Shown here piece by piece: positions 26,473 to 35,998 of a DNA stretch of 64,000 bases; the first letter of the stretch is position 1; every line of letters begins with the position of its first letter. Origin of the DNA: JBEVJK01 sp963791325 (GTDB lineage: Bacteria; Pseudomonadota; Alphaproteobacteria; Rhizobiales; Rhizobiaceae); NCBI GenBank assembly GCA_963791325.1, contig CAWBRU010000004.1:1-64000 (forward strand). The letters run 5' to 3'. The position numbers were made by a program, and so were the translations under genes. A model generated the notes under the pieces. That model saw nothing but the letters and a program-made list of their open reading frames with translations, was not told where the DNA came from and did no database searches.

Positions 26473-26703
26473 GGCCTGGTTCGCGAGATAAGCCTGTTTG
26501 GCGGGGCTTCGAAGGATCTTATGCCTGCACGGTGAAGAGGACGTAAATGAAAGGTTAGCGCTCCCGGTCACTTTCTGTGAAGAAGGATTGCAAGTCCCGT
26601 TCTTGCCGGATGCTCGTGGCAGGACTGTGGTGCCGGCCTTGCGTTCGGCCGGGAAATCCGTCACATCGCTTCGGCTTTCGACCGCAGGAAAGGTTCAGAC
26701 GCC

Positions 26704-27585
26704 ATGTTGAGAGGCTCGCTCACCGCGCTGGTCACCCCGTTCGCCGAGGACGGAGGGTTCGACGAAAAAGCCTTCCGCGCGCTGGTCGAATGGCAGATCG
26801 GCGAGGGCACCAAGGGGCTGGTTCCGGTCGGCACCACGGGCGAATCGCCGACGCTGACGCATGAGGAACACCGCCGGGTGGTCAAGATCTGCGTCGAGGT
26901 TGCGGCTGGCCGCGTGCCGGTCGTGGCCGGTGCGGGGTCGAACAACACCGACGAGGCCGTCTCCCTGGTGAGATACGCCGAAAGCGTCGGCGCCGATGCA
27001 GCCCTGGTCGTGACGCCCTATTACAACAAGCCGACCCAGCGCGGGCTCTACACCCATTTCGCCGCCGTCGCCAAGGCGACCAAGCTGCCGATCGTCATCT
27101 ACAACATTCCGCCCCGCTCGGTGATCGACATGCTGCCGGAGACGATGGGGCGCCTTGCGCAGGACTTCGCCAATATCGTCGGCGTCAAGGATGCGACCGG
27201 CAAGATCGAGCGCGTCTCGGAGCAGCGCATCAGCTGCGGCAAGGCCTTCATCCAGCTGTCGGGCGAGGATGCTTCCGCGTTGGGCTTCAATGCCCACGGC
27301 GGCAGCGGCGCGATCTCGGTGACCTCCAATGTCGCGCCGCGGCTTTGCGCCGAATTCCAGGAATCGAGCTTGGCGGGCGACCGCGAGCGGGCGCTCGGCT
27401 TCCAGGACCGGCTGATGCCGCTGCACAAGGCGCTGTTCATCGAGCCGGGCGTCTCGGGGGCCAAATATGCGCTGTCGCGGCTTGGCCGGATCGGGAATGT
27501 GGTGCGCTCGCCGCTGGTCACCGTCGAGCCGGCGACGGCCGAAAGGATCGATGCAGCCTTGCAGCATGCGGGCCTGCTGAATTGA
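26704..27585 (+). CDS. dapA: 4-hydroxy-tetrahydrodipicolinate synthase
   Basis: 293 aa, full length. Condenses pyruvate with aspartate semialdehyde in the lysine and meso-diaminopimelate pathway. Seen: LVPVGTTGESPTLTHEEHRR, the tyrosine region VTPYYNKPTQRGLYTHF, IYNIPPRSVIDMLPETM and the Schiff-base lysine in VGVKDATGKI. It starts a rightward run with smpB 22 bp downstream. The divergent neighbour is the lytic transglycosylase, so two cell-wall genes share one upstream region. Confidence 0.97.
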   Translation: MLRGSLTALVTPFAEDGGFDEKAFRALVEWQIGEGTKGLVPVGTTGESPTLTHEEHRRVVKICVEVAAGRVPVVAGAGSNNTDEAVSLVRYAESVGADAALVVTPYYNKPTQRGLYTHFAAVAKATKLPIVIYNIPPRSVIDMLPETMGRLAQDFANIVGVKDATGKIERVSEQRISCGKAFIQLSGEDASALGFNAHGGSGAISVTSNVAPRLCAEFQESSLAGDRERALGFQDRLMPLHKALFIEPGVSGAKYALSRLGRIGNVVRSPLVTVEPATAERIDAALQHAGLLN

Positions 27586-27607
27586 CCGAAGCTGGACCGT
27601 CGCGGCA

Positions 27608-28084
27608 ATGACTGCAGCGCGCAAGGACCCCAACTCCAAGGTCGCGGCGGAGAATCGCAAGGCGCGCTTCTCCTACGAGGTGCTCGACACCATCGAGGCC
27701 GGCTTGGCGCTGACCGGCACCGAGGTCAAATCGTTGCGTCAGGGCCAAGCCAACATCCAGGAATCCTACGCCGCGATCGAAGGCGGCGAGATCTGGCTGA
27801 TCAATTCCTACGTGCCCGAATATCTGCAAGGCAATCGCTTCAACCACGAGCCGCGGCGGCGCCGCAAGCTGCTGCTCAACAAGCGCGAGATGGCCCGCCT
27901 GGCGCAGAGCGTCGAGCGCGAGGGCATGACCATGGTGCCGCTCAAGATCTACTTCAACGATCGCGGCCGGGCGAAGCTGTTGCTGGCGGTGGCGCGCGGC
28001 AAGAAGCTGCACGACAAGCGCGAGACCGAGAAGCAGCGCGACTGGGCGCGCGAGCGCGGCCGGCTGATGAAGGAGCGAGGCTGA
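27608..28084 (+). CDS. smpB: SsrA-binding protein
   Basis: 158 aa, full length. Binds tmRNA and brings it to stalled ribosomes. Typical blocks: AENRKARFSYEVLDTIEAGL, LTGTEVKSLRQGQANIQESY, EYLQGNRFNHEPRRRRKLLL and the basic tail KKLHDKRETEKQRDWARERG. The tail is needed for decoding-centre contact and is complete. No tmRNA gene was seen in the window. It follows dapA closely, an arrangement seen in related bacteria. Confidence 0.96.
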   Translation: MTAARKDPNSKVAAENRKARFSYEVLDTIEAGLALTGTEVKSLRQGQANIQESYAAIEGGEIWLINSYVPEYLQGNRFNHEPRRRRKLLLNKREMARLAQSVEREGMTMVPLKIYFNDRGRAKLLLAVARGKKLHDKRETEKQRDWARERGRLMKERG

Positions 28085-28123
28085 CACCGGCCGGCCTTGG
28101 CGGCGAACGGATCGCCGCGTCTT

Positions 28124-28192
28124 CGAACCGGTGCTCCGCTCTCAGCGTTGCTGTTTCGCAATTCCGGGCGAAAGACCGTCTTCCGGAATTGC
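28124..28192 (-). repeat. Palindromic intergenic repeat, copy 1
   Basis: A 10-bp perfect hairpin GCAATTCCGG / CCGGAATTGC (28,158-28,167 and 28,183-28,192) attached to an arm containing GAGCGGAGCACCGGTTC on the complementary strand. The same hairpin-plus-arm recurs at 48,377-48,454. It resembles hairpin repeats that are scattered through Rhizobiales genomes. Confidence 0.7.
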
Positions 28193-28194
28193 CC

Positions 28195-28857
28195 CTAGGC
28201 TTTCAGGTGCTCGGCCACCGGCCTGAAAACGTTGACGAACATCGCTTCGGTCAGCACCCCTGTATTGGTGTTGTAGCGCGAGCAGTGATAGCTCGGAAAC
28301 ACCGTCAGCGTTCCGGCCTCGTAGCGGGCGCCGTGCCGGAACGGCAGTGCCGCGACCCTGGCGCCGAGCGCCCGGACCACGGATTGATGGGCGATGGCGC
28401 CGAGCGTCACCACGGCGGCGAGGTTGGGAAAGCGGCTGAGTGTCGGCTTGAGGAAGCCGCGGCAGGTGTTGATCTCCTCGCCGACCGGCTTGTTCTCGGG
28501 CGGCACGCAGCGCACCGCGTTGGTGATGGCGCTGTCGACGAGCCGCAGCCCGTCATCGATCCGGGCCTGATACTGGCCGACGGCGAAGCCGAACAAGATC
28601 AAGGTGCGATAGAGCAGGTCGCCGGCATAATCGCCGGTGAACGGCCGGCCGCTGCGGTTGGCGCCGCGCAGGCCCGGCGCCAGGCCGACGATGAGCAGCT
28701 TGACCGCGGCCTCGCCCTCCCGCGCCATGAACGTCGGAACCGGGGCGTTGAACCAGGTCGGCTCACGCTCGCGCCAGGCCGCCAGATAACGGTTGAGGCG
28801 CGGGCAGAGCGGGCAGTCCGGGGCAGGTTCTGCGAGCAGCGACGGCTTGTCGCCCAT
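28195..28857 (-). CDS. Type-5 uracil-DNA glycosylase (UdgB-like)
   Basis: 220 aa. Removes uracil (and often hypoxanthine) from DNA. Family signature motifs are clear: GLAPGLRGANRSGRPFTGDY, AVRCVPPENKPVGEEINTC and SYHCSRYNTNTGVLT, the last being the family-5 motif that replaces HPSxxN-like motifs of other glycosylases. Four cysteines for an iron-sulphur cluster can be assigned to the N-terminal CPLC pair and the C in AVRC and NTC. Opposite in direction to smpB, with the hairpin repeat in the gap. Confidence 0.88.
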   Translation of the reverse strand: MGDKPSLLAEPAPDCPLCPRLNRYLAAWREREPTWFNAPVPTFMAREGEAAVKLLIVGLAPGLRGANRSGRPFTGDYAGDLLYRTLILFGFAVGQYQARIDDGLRLVDSAITNAVRCVPPENKPVGEEINTCRGFLKPTLSRFPNLAAVVTLGAIAHQSVVRALGARVAALPFRHGARYEAGTLTVFPSYHCSRYNTNTGVLTEAMFVNVFRPVAEHLKA

Positions 28858-28864
28858 CGTCCGC

Positions 28865-29443
28865 TCAGAACTCGCCCTCGGCCTCCGCCGGTTCAGGGCG
28901 GCGGGCGGGCCGTTCCGAGGGGTCGCGTCCCACCTCGGCCTTGAGCGACATCAGATCGATGAAGTGATCGGCCTGGCGGCGCAGATCGTCGGAGATCATC
29001 GGCGGCTGCGAGGACATGGTCGACACCACGCTGACCTTGCGTCCGCGCCGCTGCAGGGCTTCGACCAGCGTGCGGAAGTCACCGTCGCCGGAGAAGATGA
29101 CGTAGTGGTCGACGATGTCGGCCAGCTCCAAGGCATCGACGGTGAGCTCGATGTCCATGTTGCCCTTGATCTTGCGGCGGCCCGTCGAGTCGGTGAATTC
29201 CTTGGCCGGCTTGGTGACAACCTTGTAGCCGTTGTAGTCCAGCCAGTCGATCAGCGGGCGGATCGACGAATATTCCTGGTCCTCGATCAGCGCCGTATAG
29301 TAATAGGCGCGCAGGAGATAGCCGCGCTTGTGAAAGCTGGACAGCAGCTTGCGGTAGTCGATGTCGAAGCCGAGCGCCCGAGAGGTCGCGTAGAGATTGG
29401 CGCCATCGATGAACAAAGCGATCTTTTCGCGGGGGTCGAACAT
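28865..29443 (-). CDS. NYN-domain protein (LabA/DUF88 family)
   Basis: About 192 aa. PIN-like nuclease fold with the conserved acidic residues: FIDGANLYATSRALGFDIDY, GNMDIELTVDALELADIVDH and VIFSGDGDFRTLVEALQRRG. The ATG at 29,443 is preferred over 29,464 because the domain starts at once after it. The C-terminus is a proline/charge-rich tail. NYN proteins are predicted or shown RNases in RNA processing. Only 7 bp separate it from the glycosylase gene, so the two probably share a transcript. Confidence 0.9.
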   Translation of the reverse strand: MFDPREKIALFIDGANLYATSRALGFDIDYRKLLSSFHKRGYLLRAYYYTALIEDQEYSSIRPLIDWLDYNGYKVVTKPAKEFTDSTGRRKIKGNMDIELTVDALELADIVDHYVIFSGDGDFRTLVEALQRRGRKVSVVSTMSSQPPMISDDLRRQADHFIDLMSLKAEVGRDPSERPARRPEPAEAEGEF

Positions 29444-29708
29444 GGTCAAAGTCCTTGTGAGCAAGCAAACGGTCTAAACTATCAGGCCAAAGCGGCGTAT
29501 GGATCAGGTGACAATCATTGTTGTCGGACATAACGCGCGCCCGGTTGTATTCCAAGAGGCTCGGCGAATGGAGCAAGAAAATGTGATCTTGACGGCCGGC
29601 CGGACACCCGCCCCAAAGCCGGCGGGGCGTGGCGCTTGAATTTACCGGCTGTTCGCGATATGGACCGCCGGAATTCCTGGAAAATCCAACCGTTGAAAGG
29701 GGCGCTTG

Positions 29709-30105
29709 ATGGCCCGCGTTACCGTTGAAGACTGCATCGACAAGGTCGACAACCGCTTCGAGCTGGTGCTGCTTGGCCGGTCACCGCGCCCGGCTGATCT
29801 CGCAGGGTGCGCCGATCACGGTCGACCGCGACAACGACAAGAACCCGGTGGTTGCGCTTCGCGAGATCGCCGAGGAGACGCTCTCGCCCGGCGACCTCAA
29901 GGAAGATCTGATCCATTCGCTGCAGAAGCATGTCGAGGTCGACGAGCCGGAAGCCGACGGCCAGGAGATCACCGACCAGAGTGCCGCTCCGGCGTCTGCC
30001 GACGAGCGCGAGGAAGATCCCGTCACCTTCGACCGGATGAGCGAGGAAGACCTGCTCGCCGGCATCGAGGGTCTGGTGCCGCCGGAGAAGAGCGACGACT
30101 ACTGA
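29709..30105 (+). CDS. rpoZ: RNA polymerase omega subunit, one frame break
   Basis: Starts MARVTVEDCIDKVDNRFELV and, after removal of one extra T at about 29,773 (GCTGCTTGG for GCTGCTGG), continues LLAGHRARLISQGAPITVDR, KNPVVALREIAEETLSPGDL and an acidic tail; about 131 aa. Omega stabilises beta-prime in RNA polymerase and takes part in the ppGpp response. The frame break is almost certainly a sequence error. Immediately upstream of rel, the usual rpoZ-spoT neighbourhood. Confidence 0.92.
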
Positions 30106-30156
30106 GCCCGGCCTTCGCCGCCACTTCCGCGGCTGCCGGTTCGTAGCTATCTATTG

Positions 30157-30186
30157 ACATGCGCCGTCCCTCCGGGCGGCGCATGT
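30157..30186 (+). terminator. Hairpin between rpoZ and rel
   Basis: A perfect 10-bp stem ACATGCGCCG / CGGCGCATGT with a 10-base loop, followed by GTCTTTGG. The T-tract is weak, so it may attenuate rather than end transcription, which would decouple rpoZ from rel. Confidence 0.6.
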
Positions 30187-30214
30187 GTCTTTGGCAACAG
30201 CCGGAATTGCGCCC

Positions 30215-32466
30215 ATGATGCGTCAATACGAGCTTGTCGAGCGCGTCCAGCGCTACAAGCCTGACGTCAACGAGGCGCTGCTCAACAAAGCCTATGTCTA
30301 TGCCATGCAGAAGCATGGCCATCAGACAGCGAGCCTCCGGCGACCCGTATTTCTCGCATCCGCTGGAAGTCGCCGCGATCCTGACCGAGATGCACATGGA
30401 CGAGCCGACGATTGCGGTCGCGCTGCTCCACGACACGATCGAGGACACCTCCGCAACGCGCCAGGAGATCGACGAGCTGTTCGGCAGCGATCTCGGCAAG
30501 CTGGTCGAGGGGCTGACCAAGCTGAAGAAGCTCGACCTGGTCTCCAAGAAGGCGGAGCAGGCCGAAAACCTGCGCAAGCTGCTGCTGGCGATTTCCGAGG
30601 ATGTGCGCGTGCTGCTTGGTCAAGCTCGCCGACCGGCTGCACAATATGCGCACGCTCGACCACGTGCCGGACGAGAAGCGGCTGCGCATTGCCGAGGAGA
30701 CGATGGAGATCTATGCGCCTCTCGCCGGGCGCATGGGCATGCAGGGCATGCGCGAGGAGCTCGAAGAGCTGGCCTTCCGCTACATCAACCCGGAAGCCTA
30801 CCGCACCGTGACCGCACGGCTGGCCGACATGTTCGAGCGCAATCGCGGGGTGATCGGCGAGATCGAGGACGCGCTGTCGGCGCTGTTCCGCAAGGCCAAG
30901 CTGAAGGCCGTGGTCAAGAGCCGGCAGAAGAAGCCGTGGTCGGTGTTCCGCAAGATGGAAGCCAAGGCGCTGTCCTTCGAGCAGCTCTCCGACATCTTCG
31001 GCTTCCGGGTGATCGTCGACAGCATCGAGGATTGCTATCGCGCGCTGGGCGCGATCCACACCGCCTGGTCGATGGTGCCGGGACGGTTCAAGGACTACAT
31101 CTCGACGCCGAAGCAGAACGACTACCGCTCGATCCACACCACCATCGTCGGCCCGTCGCGGCAGCGCATCGAGCTGCAGATCCGCACGCGCGAGATGAAC
31201 AAGGTCGCCGAATATGGCGTCGCCGCGCACACCATCTACAAGGATGCCGGCACCAAGCCGAACGGCGGCTCGCACGCTATCTCCAAGGACACCAACGCCT
31301 ATGGCTGGCTGCGGCGCACCATCGAGGCGCTGTCGGAGGGCGACAACCCCGAGGACTTCCTCGAGAACACCAAGCTCGAACTGTTCCAGGACCAGGTCTT
31401 CTGCTTCACGCCCAAGGGCCGCCTGATCGCGCTGCCGCGCGGCGCCACCCCGATCGACTTCGCCTATGCCGTCCACACCGATGTCGGCGACACCTGTGTC
31501 GGCGCCAAGGTCAACGGCCGCATCATGCCGCTGATGACGGAGCTCAAGAACGGCGACGAGGTCGAGATCATCCGCTCCAAGGCGCAGGTGCCGCCGGCCG
31601 CATGGGAATCGGTGGTGGTCACCGGCAAAGCGCGCTCGGCGATCCGGCGGGCGACCAAGAACGCCATCCGCAAGCAATATTCGGGGCTCGGCATACGCAT
31701 CCTGGAGCGCACCTTCGAGCGCAGCGGCAAGAGCTTCTCGCGCGACAGCCTGAAGCCGGTGCTGCACCGGCTGGCGCGCAAGGACATCGAGGACGTGCTG
31801 GCCGCCGTCGGTCGCGGCGAGCTGGCGTCGAGCGACGTGCTCAAGGCCGTCCATCCGGATTTCAAGGACGAGCGCATCACCCAGGCGCCCAAGGCGCGGG
31901 AGGAGGGCTGGTTCAACCTGCGCAACGCCGCCGGCATGCTGTTCCAGATCCCCGGCCGCACCGGCACGCGGCGCTCGCGCAAGGATGCCGCCGATGGTGC
32001 CAAGGAGCCGCGCGAGGCCGCCGTGCCGATCAAGGGCGTGCGCGGCGACCTGCCGGTGCGGTTCGCGCCGGAGGGGGCGGTGCCGGGCGACCGCATCGTC
32101 GGCATCCTGCAGCCCGGCTCGGGGATCACCATCTACCCCATCCAGTCGCCGTCGCTGACCGCCTTCGACGACCAGCCGGAGCGCTGGATCGACGTCCGCT
32201 GGGACATCGACGAGGACACCAAGGAGCGCTTTCCGGCGCGGATCTCGGTGACGGCCATCAATGCGCCGGGCTCGCTCGCCGACATCGCCCAGGTGATCGC
32301 CGCCAACGATGCCAATATCCATACGCTGTCGATGATACGCACCGCACCCGATTTCACCGAGATGCTGATCGATCTGGAAGTCTGGGACCTCAAGCACTTG
32401 AACCGGCTGATTTCGCAGCTCAAGGACAATTCCAGCGTCAGCGAGGCCAAGCGGGTCAATGGCTGA
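30215..32466 (+). CDS. rel: Bifunctional (p)ppGpp synthetase/hydrolase, two frame breaks
   Basis: About 749 aa after removing an extra C near 30,327 and an extra T near 30,616. Domains in order: HD hydrolase (VALLHDTIEDT, LVKLADRLHNMRTLDHVPDE), synthetase (FGFRVIVDSIEDCYRALGAI, DYRSIHTTIVGPSRQRIELQ), TGS (FTPKGRLIALPRGATPIDFA), helical linker and C-terminal ACT (ISVTAINAPGSLADIAQVIA). It makes and degrades the stringent-response alarmone. Both breaks are single inserted bases and lie in catalytic regions, so they are read as sequence errors. The last bases overlap pyrE. Confidence 0.94.
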
Positions 32467-33064
32467 CAACAGGGAGCCTCCGAAGATGACGACGGACGAA
32501 GTGCTGGCGATCTTCCGCGACGCCGGGGCGGTGCTCGAGGGCCACTTCATCCTGTCGTCCGGGCTGCGCAGTCCCGTGTTCCTGCAGAAGGCCCGCGTCT
32601 TCATGCATCCCGACAAGACCGAGACGCTCTGCCGGGGGCTGGCCGACAAGATCCGCGCCGAGGTCGCCGGGCCGATCGACGCCGTGGTCGGGCCCGCCCT
32701 GGGCGGCCTCATTCCGGCTTACGAGACCGCCCGGCACCTCGGCGTTCCGGCCATGTGGGTCGAGCGCGAGGGCGGCAGCTTCAAGCTGCGCCGTTTCGAG
32801 CTCGACAAGGGTGCGCGGGTGGTCGTGGTGGAGGACATCGTCACCACCGGGTTGTCGGTGCGCGAGGCGATTGCCTGCCTGCGCGAACTCGGCGCCGAAG
32901 TTCTGGCGGTCGCCTGCATCATCGACCGCTCGGCCGGCAAGGCCGATGTCGGCAGGCCGCTGGTGGCGCTCGCCGAGTATGAAGTGCCTGCCTATCCCCC
33001 CGATCTGGTGCCCAAGGAGCTCGCCGCCATCCCGCCGGTGAAGCCCGGCAGCCGCAACCTATGA
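32459..33064 (+). CDS. pyrE: Orotate phosphoribosyltransferase
   Basis: 201 aa. Joins orotate to PRPP in UMP synthesis. The PRPP loop VVVVEDIVTTGLSVREAI, the substrate region GHFILSSGLRSPVFLQKARV and AVVGPALGGLIPAYETARHL are present. The start overlaps the rel stop by 8 bp; a second in-frame ATG nine codons on (MTTDEVLAIF) is the likelier family start. The stop overlaps acpS (ATGA), so rel-pyrE-acpS form a coupled run. pyrC lies separately at 42 kb. Confidence 0.95.
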   Translation: MADNREPPKMTTDEVLAIFRDAGAVLEGHFILSSGLRSPVFLQKARVFMHPDKTETLCRGLADKIRAEVAGPIDAVVGPALGGLIPAYETARHLGVPAMWVEREGGSFKLRRFELDKGARVVVVEDIVTTGLSVREAIACLRELGAEVLAVACIIDRSAGKADVGRPLVALAEYEVPAYPPDLVPKELAAIPPVKPGSRNL

Positions 33065-33462
33065 TCCTCGGCATCGGCAGCGATCTGATCGACATCCGCC
33101 GCATCGAGCGCTCGCTCGAGCGGCACGGCGAGCGCTTCATCAGGCGCATCTTCACCGAGGTCGAGCGGGCCCGGGCCGAGCATCGCCCCGGCCGTGCCGC
33201 CAGCTATGCCAAGCGCTTCGCGGCCAAGGAGGCGTGCGCCAAGGCGCTCGGATCGGGCATTGCCGAAGGCGTTTTCTGGCGCGACATGGGGGTCGTCAAT
33301 CTGCCGAGCGGCAAGCCGACCCTGCATCTGACCGATGGTGCGGCGCGCCGGCTGGAGCGGCTGGTGCCGTCCGCCCATCGCGCCGTCATCCACCTGACCA
33401 TCACCGACGAGTTCCCGGTCGCTCAGGCTTTCGTGATCATCGAGGCGCTGCCTGTCGAATAA
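33061..33462 (+). CDS. acpS: Holo-[acyl-carrier-protein] synthase
   Basis: 133 aa. Transfers phosphopantetheine from CoA to acyl carrier protein. The magnesium-binding aspartate in ILGIGSDLIDIRRIERSLER and the glutamate in YAKRFAAKEACAKALGSGI are present, and the family's closing region (HLTITDEFPVAQAFVIIEAL) is complete. Starts inside the pyrE stop codon overlap. Confidence 0.95.
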   Translation: MILGIGSDLIDIRRIERSLERHGERFIRRIFTEVERARAEHRPGRAASYAKRFAAKEACAKALGSGIAEGVFWRDMGVVNLPSGKPTLHLTDGAARRLERLVPSAHRAVIHLTITDEFPVAQAFVIIEALPVE

Positions 33463-33566
33463 CGGCCACAGTCCTGCGCTTAGCCGTGCCGCTCCCGCAC
33501 CGCGCAAGCAAGTTGCCCCACCCGCTTGACCTGAGCTAAGACGAACCGCTGACAATCGAGGACGAC

Positions 33567-34328
33567 ATGAGCGTGGCTGAAAAATCGGCAAAAAAGTCGG
33601 GCGGGCTCGGCGAAACCGTCAGCGTCATCGTCCAGGCGCTGCTTCTGGCGCTGATCATCCGCACGCTCCTGTTCCAGCCGTTCTCGATCCCGTCGGGATC
33701 GATGCGGCCGACGCTGCTCGAGGGCGACTATCTGTTCGTGACCAAATGGGCCTACGGCTACTCGAAGAATTCCCTGCCGTTCTCGCCGCCGCTGTTTTCC
33801 GGCCGCATCTTCGGCAGCGATCCCAAGCGCGGCGACGTCGTCGTCTTCAAATTCCCGCCCAACCCCTCGCTCGATTATATCAAGCGGGTCATCGGTCTGC
33901 CGGGCGACCGCATTCAGATGCGCGACGGCCAGCTGTTCATCAATGGCGAGCCGGTCAAGCGCGAGAAGGTCGGCCAGATCGACAACCCCGACATCACCGA
34001 GATGAACCGCCCGGTCGATGTCTATCGCGAGACGCTGCCCAACGGCGTCAGCTACGACACGCTCGATCTGTCGCCCAATGCGATCACCGACAACACCCAG
34101 GAATACGTGGTCCCCGCCGGCCACTATTTCATGATGGGCGACAACCGCGACAATTCCACCGACAGCCGCTTTCCGCCGCCGAGCGGCGTCGGCTTCGTCC
34201 CGGCCGAGAACCTGGTCGGGCGGGCCAACATCATTTTCTTCTCGATCGCCGACGGCGCCAGTCCGCTGGAGATCTGGCGCTGGCCGACGGCGCTCCGGCC
34301 GTCGCGCTTCTTCACCATGGTGCATTGA
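33567..34328 (+). CDS. lepB: Signal peptidase I
   Basis: 253 aa inner-membrane protease that removes signal peptides. One N-terminal membrane segment (SVIVQALLLALIIRTLLFQP) precedes the catalytic serine in FSIPSGSMRPTLLEGDYLF; the general-base lysine is in LDYIKRVIGLPGDRIQMRDG; box E is MMGDNRDNSTDSR. The periplasmic part is complete and ends in a short basic tail. 104 bp after acpS and 14 bp before rnc, continuing the classic lepB-rnc-era-recO order. Confidence 0.96.
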   Translation: MSVAEKSAKKSGGLGETVSVIVQALLLALIIRTLLFQPFSIPSGSMRPTLLEGDYLFVTKWAYGYSKNSLPFSPPLFSGRIFGSDPKRGDVVVFKFPPNPSLDYIKRVIGLPGDRIQMRDGQLFINGEPVKREKVGQIDNPDITEMNRPVDVYRETLPNGVSYDTLDLSPNAITDNTQEYVVPAGHYFMMGDNRDNSTDSRFPPPSGVGFVPAENLVGRANIIFFSIADGASPLEIWRWPTALRPSRFFTMVH

Positions 34329-34342
34329 GCGATGCGCCGGCC

Positions 34343-35056
34343 ATGGCCACGCGCAAGCTGAGCGGCGAGGCGCTCGCCGCTGCGCTCTACCCGCCGACCG
34401 GCCATCGCTTTCGCGATCTCGACCGCCTACGTCGCGCGCTCACCCATGGCAGCGCGCGGGCCTCGGCCGGCGCCGACTATGAGCGGCTCGAATTCTTGGG
34501 CGACCGGGTGCTCGGCCTAGTGGTTGCCGACCACCTGTTTTCGGCCTACCCGGAGGCGCCGGAAGGGGAGCTGTCGGTGCGCTACAATGCGCTGGTCAAT
34601 GCCGAAACGCTGGCCGAGATTGCCGACGAAGTCGGCTTGACAGGGCTGATCCACACCGGCAGCGAGCTGCGCGGCGGCGAGCCGCGCAAGCGCGTCAACC
34701 TGCGCGCCGACGCGCTCGAAGCGCTGATCGCCACGCTTTATCTCGAGGCCGGCATCGAGGCTGCCCGCGGCTTCATCCTGCGCCATTGGGAGACGCGTGC
34801 GCGCGCCTTGCGTGCCGTGCGTCGCGACGCCAAGACCGAGCTGCAGGAGTGGGCCCATCAGGCCGCGGCGGCGGTGCCGGCCTATACGCTGGAGCGGCGC
34901 GAAGGCCCGGACCACGATCCGCTGTTCACGATCAGCGTCAGGGTGGCCGACCTCGCGCCGGCAAGCGGCGTCGGCCGCTCCAAGCGCGAGGCCGAGCAAG
35001 CCGCGGCGATGGCGATCCTGTTGCGCGAAGGGGTGTGGAAGGACGAGCCGCCATGA
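34343..35056 (+). CDS. rnc: Ribonuclease III
   Basis: 237 aa from ATG 34,343 (MATRKLSGEALAAALYPPTG). The RNase III signature ERLEFLGDRVLGLVVADHLF holds the catalytic Glu and Asp, with the second acidic pair in NLRADALEALIATLYLEAGI. The C-terminal double-stranded RNA-binding domain (DAKTELQEWAHQ, then VGRSKREAEQAAAMAILLRE) is complete. It processes rRNA and structured RNAs. The stop overlaps the era start (ATGA). Confidence 0.95.
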   Translation: MATRKLSGEALAAALYPPTGHRFRDLDRLRRALTHGSARASAGADYERLEFLGDRVLGLVVADHLFSAYPEAPEGELSVRYNALVNAETLAEIADEVGLTGLIHTGSELRGGEPRKRVNLRADALEALIATLYLEAGIEAARGFILRHWETRARALRAVRRDAKTELQEWAHQAAAAVPAYTLERREGPDHDPLFTISVRVADLAPASGVGRSKREAEQAAAMAILLREGVWKDEPP

Positions 35057-35985
35057 CCGAAGAGACGCCGCAGGCGGGAGCCCCGCCGCTCCGCCGCTCC
35101 GGCTTCGTCGCTTTGATCGGTGCGCCGAACGCCGGCAAGTCGACGCTGCTCAACCAGCTCGTCGGGGCCAAGGTATCGATCGTCACCCACAAGGTCCAGA
35201 CGACCCGCAGCCTGGTGCGCGGCATCGTCATCCGCGACCGGACCCAGATCGTGTTCGTCGACACCCCGGGCATCTTCCGGCCGAAGCGCCGGCTCGACCG
35301 GGCGATGGTGTCGACCGCCTGGGGCAGCGCCAAGGACGCCGACCTGGTGCTGCTGCTGCTCGATGCCGAGCGCGGCCTGGACGGCGACGCTCACGACCTC
35401 ATCGAAACCGTGGCCGAGCTCAGGCGACCGCGCATGCTGGTGATCAACAAGATCGACCGGGTCCGGCCTCCGGCGCTGCTCGAGCTCGCCGCGGCAGCCG
35501 ATGCCAAGCTCGCCTTCGACCGCACTTTCATGATCTCGGCGCTCACCGGGTCCGGCTGCGCCGATCTGCTGGACGCGCTCGCCGCAACCCTGCCGGAGGG
35601 CCCCTGGTATTATCCGGAAGACCAGATTTCGGATCTGCCGCTGCGCCAGCTCGCCGCCGAGATCACCCGCGAGAAGCTTTATTTGCGACTCCATCAGGAG
35701 CTTCCCTATGCCTCGCATGTCGAGACCGAGAAGTGGGAAGAGCGCAAGGACGGCTCGGTGCGCATCGAGCAGGTGATCTATGTCGAGCGCGACAGCCAGA
35801 AGAAGATCGTGCTCGGCAAGAAGGGCGAGACGATCCGCGCCATCGGTCAGGCGGCGCGGCAGGAGCTGGCGGCGATCGTCGAGCAGCCGGTGCACCTGTT
35901 CCTGTTCGTCAAGGTGCGTGACAATTGGGGCGACGACCCCGACCGCTACCGGGAAATGGGCCTTGAGTTCCCCTCTTCGGGGTGA
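35053..35985 (+). CDS. era: GTPase Era
   Basis: 310 aa. Binds 16S rRNA and aids small-subunit assembly. GTPase motifs: G1 GAPNAGKST, G2 region KVQTTRSLVRG, G3 DTPGIF, G4 NKID, and the C-terminal KH domain VIYVERDSQKKIVLGKKGET. The start at 35,053 is fixed by the overlap with rnc and the short family-like N-terminus. recO follows 13 bp later. Confidence 0.96.
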   Translation: MTEETPQAGAPPLRRSGFVALIGAPNAGKSTLLNQLVGAKVSIVTHKVQTTRSLVRGIVIRDRTQIVFVDTPGIFRPKRRLDRAMVSTAWGSAKDADLVLLLLDAERGLDGDAHDLIETVAELRRPRMLVINKIDRVRPPALLELAAAADAKLAFDRTFMISALTGSGCADLLDALAATLPEGPWYYPEDQISDLPLRQLAAEITREKLYLRLHQELPYASHVETEKWEERKDGSVRIEQVIYVERDSQKKIVLGKKGETIRAIGQAARQELAAIVEQPVHLFLFVKVRDNWGDDPDRYREMGLEFPSSG

Positions 35986-35998
35986 AACGCTCGCGCTG

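Noticed and set aside
29709..30811. Programmed frameshifting in rpoZ and rel
   Set aside because: There is no slippery heptamer or downstream structure at the break points, the two genes share only the same GCTGCTTGG insertion, and neither gene is known to need a frameshift.
30322..32712. A 796-codon leftward open frame opposite rel and pyrE
   Set aside because: Antisense shadow of two well-recognised genes, with no protein-like motif.
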